From CAVXHQ01 sp963789535 (GTDB lineage Bacteria; Pseudomonadota; Alphaproteobacteria; Rhodobacterales; Rhodobacteraceae): 64,000 bases of DNA. Each line of letters begins with the position of its first letter. The first letter of the stretch is position 1. Where the stretch lies: the NCBI GenBank assembly GCA_963789535.1, contig CAWBKU010000005.1, positions 1,798,001 to 1,862,000 of the forward strand. Reading direction: 5' to 3'. The translations under genes and the position numbers were made by a program. Below the pieces are notes generated by a model. The model saw only the letters and a list, made by a program, of their open reading frames with translations, did not search any database and had not been told where the DNA came from. Shown here one piece after another: positions 63,865 to 64,000 of this stretch.

Positions 63865-64000
63865 GTCGTGTCTCTTTTTTCATTGTGTCCGGACTGCTCG
63901 GCCCGGAGGTGGGGTAGGTGGGACCAAGTCCTTCGGCCCCGCGTCGTGAAGGTCGCCGTTCGCTTCCTTCGAGACTGAAGATAGGCATATGCTGCGATTG

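Overview
The window is GC-rich DNA from an alphaproteobacterium, most likely a member of the Rhodobacteraceae. The evidence is the set of LacI-regulated sugar ABC operons, the long biotin-type pyruvate carboxylase, the Rhodobacteraceae-style insertion sequences, and at the right edge a DUF1127 gene followed by an array of CCTCCTCCC-loop hairpins, as in the ccaF1-CcsR sRNA locus of Rhodobacter sphaeroides.

Region 1 (1-16.8 kb) is one long, tightly spaced operon. It holds a Gfo/Idh/MocA oxidoreductase (cut by the window edge), a CoA-transferase, an enoyl-CoA hydratase, an aldehyde dehydrogenase (frameshifted), a sugar-type ABC importer with two paralogous binding proteins, two GMC oxidoreductases, a Dabb-domain protein and a LacI regulator. 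A convergent flavoprotein oxidoreductase follows, with a perfect LacI-type palindrome at its promoter. The enzymes suggest uptake of a sugar-like or polyol substrate, oxidation of alcohol to aldehyde to acid, then CoA activation and hydration. The substrate is unknown.

Region 2 (17.5-25.5 kb) is a second sugar locus: a divergent LacI regulator, an aldose 1-epimerase, a complete ABC importer and a glycoside-hydrolase-like protein. Two copies of one AT-rich palindrome, before the regulator and before the importer, probably form its operators.

Region 3 (25.8-52.9 kb) looks like an integrated island. It starts with a wrecked aldehyde dehydrogenase. It then carries an epimerase, a metal-binding/VKOR membrane protein with a cytochrome c, an ATP-grasp-like protein, a P1B-type metal ATPase with a small Cys-rich protein, an ECF sigma factor with a Cys-rich tail (plus a decayed second copy), a complete arginine deiminase pathway (arcA, arcB with a frameshift, arcC and a YfcC-type carrier), another cytochrome c, an orphan nuclease-like gene and a phospholipase D protein. 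It ends in nested insertion sequences (IS110 in IS256 in IS21), a truncated integrase and tRNA-Gly(GCC). An IS3-family element follows.

Region 4 (54.5-64 kb) is core-like: pyruvate carboxylase (frameshifted), an FMN alpha-hydroxy acid oxidase, a UvrD-type helicase, a divergent LysE exporter/Lrp regulator pair, and the DUF1127 gene with its hairpin array.

Two themes cut across the window. A 41-bp hairpin unit interrupts three unrelated transposase loci, each time directly before GATG. Several otherwise well-conserved genes carry a single extra base, which points to assembly errors or recent decay. All calls are from reading the sequence; no database search was possible.
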